The translations under genes were made by a program, and so were the position numbers. Of a stretch of 64,000 nt of DNA, positions 60,261 to 64,000 are shown one piece after another; positions within the stretch are counted from its first letter, which is position 1, and every line of letters starts with the position of its first letter. The notes beneath the pieces were generated by a model. That model was not told the origin of the DNA. It saw only the letters and a program-made list of their open reading frames with translations, and searched no databases. The DNA lies in NCBI GenBank assembly GCA_044226845.1, contig JBGAGG010000005.1, positions 124,001-188,000 of the forward strand, written 5' to 3'. The stretch comes from JAFDZO01 sp044226845. GTDB lineage: Bacteria > Bacteroidota > Ignavibacteria > Tepidaquicellales > Tepidaquicellaceae.

Positions 60261-60902
60261 TTATTCGAACTGTTTTATAAAGTTATCCAGCTTTTCTTCC
60301 AGCCTTTTTACTTGTTCTTTTAAATTAATAATTTCTTCTTCTAATGCCTGGGTCTTATCCGGCTCATCTTTTTTCTCAGTTTTAATATAACTATTTTCAA
60401 CTTCATCATCGCCAAGTAAATGCATTACTCTGTTTTCTTTTTGTCCGGGCATTCTTTCCAGTGTTTTTACCAATGCTCCTGTTTCCCTTGTTTGAAGCTG
60501 CGTTAAAACACTTTCGACATCATCTAAAGATTGAAAATCATACATGCGGTCTGTTCTTGTTCGTAATTCCCCTGAAGTTTGCGCGCCCCTCAGAAGTAAA
60601 ACACATATTAATGGAAGCTCTTTTCCATTCAGCATAAATGGATAGGGAAGTACATATCTGTATTTTATTGCGCGCGCTCCTTCTGAAATTACCTTACCGG
60701 CAAAACCTCTCTGCGTTAATGAACTTATGGCGTCTTTTACTTCTTCTTCGGAATACTCAACTACGGGGTTTCTGTTGCTCTTCTGATTGCATGCATTAGT
60801 TAAAGCATTCAGAGTAAGAGGATAGTATTCGGGAGTCGTTAAAGATTTTTCTATAAGGCAGCCAAGAACTCTTACTTCAGCTGCGGAGAGTTTTTCTTTC
60901 AT
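60261..60902 (-). CDS. yceH: YceH-family (DUF480/UPF0502) protein
   Basis: 213 residues. KLSAAEVRVLGCLIEKSLTTPEYYPLTLNALTNACNQKSNRNPVVEYSEEEV and LRGAQTSGELRTRTDRMYDFQSLDDVESVLTQL are the two winged-helix halves of the YceH family; the last 45 residues are a coiled coil (ALEEEIINLKEQVKRLEEKLDNFIKQ). Members are DNA-binding-like but their role is unsettled. It overlaps the upstream paralogue B gene by 4 bases and is 4 bases from paralogue C downstream, so all belong to one operon. Confidence 0.9.
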   Translation of the reverse strand: MKEKLSAAEVRVLGCLIEKSLTTPEYYPLTLNALTNACNQKSNRNPVVEYSEEEVKDAISSLTQRGFAGKVISEGARAIKYRYVLPYPFMLNGKELPLICVLLLRGAQTSGELRTRTDRMYDFQSLDDVESVLTQLQTRETGALVKTLERMPGQKENRVMHLLGDDEVENSYIKTEKKDEPDKTQALEEEIINLKEQVKRLEEKLDNFIKQFE

Positions 60903-62353
60903 TTTAACTCCTTTATTAATTCTTTGGTTTTAAGCTGAAGCCATTCTTTTTCATAGGTATTCGGTGTAATTTTAATTACATGTTCAATATCATAGGCTGC
61001 TTTCAGCGACCTGTTTTCCTTTGATTTTATTAAGTCGTTCACAATTCTTATAAAGTTATAATTTCTTTCTTTCCTTAATTCAGGAATTAAGGTGTCATTT
61101 GATAAAAAATGCCTGTAGCTATCTATTACCGCCATTGCATCATTACTCATAGACAGTTCATAATAAATCATTAAAGTTAATATTTTTATTTCAGTTTTAT
61201 AGTGAATGTGATTAACATTTTTTATTATGCTTAAATGCTCCAGGGCTTCTGTAAAATTTTTTTTATAAAATTTTAAACGGGCAAGATTTAAATTCAGAGC
61301 ATTATCCTTATCATCAGGATTTATTTTGTCGATATATTCTCTTAAAAATTTTTCTGTCCATTCTACTTTATTGAGCTGCAGCCCTGTTGACACAATGTTC
61401 TTGAAGAGCATATCATCAAAATAACTTGTTTCAAATTTTTTATACAATCCTTTCTCAAGTATCAGTTGGTATATCTCAAATCGTTCATTCAAAAATTTAT
61501 CATTGCCTTCATAGTATAATGTTATTGCTGTATTTGCCAGTAAACCAATTGCGTTAAATTTAATTCCAAATCTGAAATTATCAATTTCTTTTTTTGCAAA
61601 CTCTTTAAGTTCATAAAAATATTTTTCATCATTTTCTTTTATGAGCTGGATTTCATTATAGAATAAATTGAGTTCCGGATTTTTTTTATAAAAGCCGCTT
61701 CTTTTTAAAAAATTTAGTATTTCATCCAGAAAGTTGAATTCAATGTTTATGTTAATTACACGAGTCTGATTATGAAAGAACCTGTATTCTGGCAGGGCAG
61801 CCAGCAGGTAAAAAGTAAGAAGTGAATCTAATGTGTTTATCTCATCATCTGCGTGAAAATCTTTTATATTTAGAAAAGCTCTGTTTTTCGAGTTATACGA
61901 CATAAGCAAAGCCTGTAAACGGTAAAGGCAGTAATAATGGAACTGGTCTTTGTTATTCTCGTGGCTAAATGATTCATAAACCTGTTTGAACTTTTTTTCA
62001 AACAACTTATCGGCTCCCGGCCGTCTGAATAACAAATCGAGATATGTAATATCTTTTTCAATTTGCGGAAAACTTTTTGCAGATAAATATTCTTCGGCAA
62101 GTTTACTTAAATTAAAAATTACGGACCGCATAAATCCGTCGTTGTAGTCAATTTCACCTGTTATCACTTCATAAACGTTACTCTTTTTCAGATTAACATT
62201 TTCTAAATCAGGGAAATACTTTTTAATGTAATTATAGAGTTTTATTACATTTTCATTTTTATTGTAGAATGGAGAATTGACTAACTCTCCCAACTCTTTA
62301 AATTCTTTTGGTGTAAATACCTTCAGTAGCTCTATAAGATTACTTTTATGCAT
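60899..62353 (-). CDS. unknown helical protein, paralogue B of the FTPKE family
   Basis: 484 residues. It shares with paralogues A and C the N-terminal block FTPKEFKELGELVNSPFYNKNENVIKLYNYIKKYFPDL, the following YNDGFMRSVIFNLSKLAEEYL, a central helical solenoid, a segment DSYRHFLSNDTLIPELRKERNYNFIRIVN near the end, and the ending NTYEKEWLQLKTKELIKEL. No signal peptide, membrane helix or catalytic motif is visible. Its ATG overlaps... the yceH start region by 4 bases, so yceH translation is coupled to it. Function unknown. Confidence 0.72.
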   Translation of the reverse strand: MHKSNLIELLKVFTPKEFKELGELVNSPFYNKNENVIKLYNYIKKYFPDLENVNLKKSNVYEVITGEIDYNDGFMRSVIFNLSKLAEEYLSAKSFPQIEKDITYLDLLFRRPGADKLFEKKFKQVYESFSHENNKDQFHYYCLYRLQALLMSYNSKNRAFLNIKDFHADDEINTLDSLLTFYLLAALPEYRFFHNQTRVININIEFNFLDEILNFLKRSGFYKKNPELNLFYNEIQLIKENDEKYFYELKEFAKKEIDNFRFGIKFNAIGLLANTAITLYYEGNDKFLNERFEIYQLILEKGLYKKFETSYFDDMLFKNIVSTGLQLNKVEWTEKFLREYIDKINPDDKDNALNLNLARLKFYKKNFTEALEHLSIIKNVNHIHYKTEIKILTLMIYYELSMSNDAMAVIDSYRHFLSNDTLIPELRKERNYNFIRIVNDLIKSKENRSLKAAYDIEHVIKITPNTYEKEWLQLKTKELIKELK

Positions 62354-62363
62354 TATTATAAAC

Positions 62364-63821
62364 TTATCCTGCTTTTAGTTCAGCTATTTTTTCAAAAAAC
62401 CATTTTTTCTTATAAACATTCTCCGTGTTTTCAATTTCCTTTTTTAAAATGTACAATTCAGAAACATCATTTTTGCTTTTTATTTTTAATAGAAGATTTA
62501 CAAATTTTATAAATTTTAATATTCTTTCTTTTTCAGTATCAGTTATCAGTTTGTCGTTTGAAATGAAATGTTTGAAGTTGTCGATATATCCAAATGCTTC
62601 GACTATAAGATTTTGCTCGTAATAAATTTCAAGTGTGATACATTTTTTACTTATTTTGTAATTTACATTATCAATTTCTTTTATTTCATTAATATATGAA
62701 AGTGCTTTGTCAAAATTTTTCTTTTGAAGGTTTAATCTTGCATAACAAAGATTTAACACATTGCTTTTATCTTTTTCATCAAGGTATTCCTTGTACTTGT
62801 TAATAAAATCTTCTGCCCACTCGATTTTGCCAAGATTCATACCCATACCTGCAATATTCTGAAAATCAGTGTCAGTCATTCTTCCGCCTTCGACTTTAGA
62901 AAACAATTTTCTTTCAAGAATGAACTTATGCAGAGAGTGTTTCTCTTCATAATACTGTTCTTTTTCTTTATATATCATTGCCAGACAAAAGTTTTCTAAA
63001 ATAGAAATAGTGCTAAACCTTTCCAACCAGCTGAAAGAATAAAAATTATCAATCAGGTGTTTCTTTAACTCATTGTAGTATTTTTCATCGTCATTAAGAA
63101 GTAAACGCAGCTCCAGATAATGAAGCTTTAAAATAGGAATTTTCATATAAGCAGGATGTTTGTTCAGATACTCCAGCACTACTTCACGGAAGTCATCTTC
63201 ATAGTTCACATTATAAAGTGATTGCGTATTGAGTAAATATCGATACTGATTTAAAATAGTAATGAAAAAATTATTTTTAAGATACTCGGTTTTTCTGAAA
63301 TACTCATGTTTCGGCAGATCAGTAACGTTTAAAATATTGTCATCAATTAAAAATTTATATTTACCTGCTAAAATTTCTACTTCATATTCGTTGAGATAAA
63401 AATCGGCATCTTTAATTTCTATTTTTGAATTTTTTTCTTTTATTGAGTTATATTTTTTTTCAAATAGTCTCGGTGCCTTTTTATCAAGCACATAGTACTC
63501 CAGCAAAAATCTGTCTTTCAAATAAGAACTTCTCTGAAATTTACTTATCGAGATAAAATCTTCGCAAAGTACATTTAAAGAATGTATTATCAGCCTCATT
63601 ATACCGTCGTTATATTCCTTCCCCGGATACAACTTTTTATAAACAATTTCCTTATCACTTTTCGGTGTATTGAAGTCAGGATACAGGTCTTTCAGTAGGG
63701 AAAATAGTTCAATTACTTTTTTATTCTTGTTAAAATAGGGGGACGTGAGAAAATCACCCATCTCTTTCATTTCATTGGGAGTAAAGTTTGAGAGAATATT
63801 TATAAGATTTGTTTTTCTCAT
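62364..63821 (-). CDS. unknown helical protein, paralogue A of the FTPKE family
   Basis: 485 residues, the first gene of the operon. The same elements occur as in B and C: FTPNEMKEMGDFLTSPYFNKNKKVIELFSLLKDLYPDF at the N-terminus, YNDGIMRLIIHSLNVLCEDF, a Lys-rich helical middle and a final NVYKKKWFFEKIAEL. It is followed by paralogue B after 10 bases. All three are 482-485 residues, so the family has a conserved full-length architecture rather than fragments. The upstream 180 bases are AT-rich and should hold the operon's promoter. Function unknown. Confidence 0.72.
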   Translation of the reverse strand: MRKTNLINILSNFTPNEMKEMGDFLTSPYFNKNKKVIELFSLLKDLYPDFNTPKSDKEIVYKKLYPGKEYNDGIMRLIIHSLNVLCEDFISISKFQRSSYLKDRFLLEYYVLDKKAPRLFEKKYNSIKEKNSKIEIKDADFYLNEYEVEILAGKYKFLIDDNILNVTDLPKHEYFRKTEYLKNNFFITILNQYRYLLNTQSLYNVNYEDDFREVVLEYLNKHPAYMKIPILKLHYLELRLLLNDDEKYYNELKKHLIDNFYSFSWLERFSTISILENFCLAMIYKEKEQYYEEKHSLHKFILERKLFSKVEGGRMTDTDFQNIAGMGMNLGKIEWAEDFINKYKEYLDEKDKSNVLNLCYARLNLQKKNFDKALSYINEIKEIDNVNYKISKKCITLEIYYEQNLIVEAFGYIDNFKHFISNDKLITDTEKERILKFIKFVNLLLKIKSKNDVSELYILKKEIENTENVYKKKWFFEKIAELKAG

Positions 63822-64000
63822 CTAAATTTCTAAAAACAATTGAAGTTTTTTTTCCACAATTGAATATTAAAACAATTCAAACTTAAAAATGAGTCAAAAA
63901 ACTTTATATTTAGCCTATTTTTCAATTTTTCCACTTATTTTAAAGTAAAAATTTTAAACAAAATAAAAAAAGTCTCTTTGTTAAGCAGGACTGTTCATTA
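63822..64000. other. AT-rich region upstream of the FTPKE operon
   Basis: No gene or strong hairpin is visible. The sequence is very AT-rich and has three CAATT-type repeats (ACAATTGAAG, CACAATTGAATATT, ACAATTCAAAC) at 63837-63880. It should carry the promoter of the minus-strand operon. Confidence 0.4.

Overview
The window is about 64 kb of AT-rich bacterial chromosome (no rRNA, no complete tRNA, no phage genes, no CRISPR array). Several signs point to the Bacteroidota/Ignavibacteriota (Chlorobi-Ignavibacteria) side of the tree: a secreted protein at 27.6-29.2 kb ends in a type IX secretion sorting domain with the SQNYPNPFNPTT motif; some promoters fit the TTTG / TAnnTTTG type of that group; several starts are TTG or GTG; Shine-Dalgarno sequences are often weak; IspG is of the long form; and there is a TonB-dependent receptor. 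The assignment to phylum is inference.

Layout. 0-7.7 kb (mostly plus): the 3' part of an Nramp-type transporter, then a MarR regulator followed by YceI lipoprotein, thioredoxin-like protein, pirin, a VOC-family dioxygenase/glyoxalase, an FMN reductase, an NmrA-type NAD(P)-binding protein and an MFS exporter. This content resembles a quinone/electrophile-stress regulon. 7.7-10.1 kb: a P1B-4-type metal-exporting ATPase on the minus strand. 10.2-26.4 kb (plus): tsaC, an unknown propeller-like protein, a von Willebrand A protein, enolase, queA, ispD, an esterase, a frameshifted asparaginase, a degenerate amidohydrolase, a Nudix hydrolase, folE2, a DsbD-N-like protein, lpxH and a class A penicillin-binding protein. 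26.5-49.9 kb (all minus): secreted proteins, an MFS transporter, a methyltransferase, ispG, rhomboid protease, a nucleotidyltransferase/CDP-alcohol phosphatidyltransferase pair, kup, a full ars operon (arsR-arsM-acr3-arsC) with a visible operator, a TPR gene with two tandem paralogues, a TonB-dependent receptor under a TPP riboswitch, an ECF sigma/cupin anti-sigma pair, murB, a degenerate HEPN/MNT pair and ispF.

49.9-54.2 kb is the accessory part: a 745-bp non-coding island full of palindromes and direct repeats, including a perfectly nested four-way hairpin figure; kynureninase; a 559-bp IS200-like REP transposase unit with 27-bp inverted ends; and cysS. 54.2-58.8 kb encodes a 1522-residue secreted protein built of four repeats of about 255 residues with a dockerin-like C-terminus. 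58.8-63.8 kb is a four-gene minus-strand operon of three paralogous proteins of about 484 residues of unknown function with a YceH-family gene between them.

Three MEP isoprenoid genes (ispD, ispF, ispG) are present but scattered. The observations I rate highest are the HEPN/MNT pair in which catalytic and target residues of the AMPylation mechanism are lost together, the triple-paralogue/YceH operon, the junction-like repeat at 50.16-50.26 kb, the riboswitch-controlled outer-membrane receptor, and the tRNA-like tail fused to the penicillin-binding protein.
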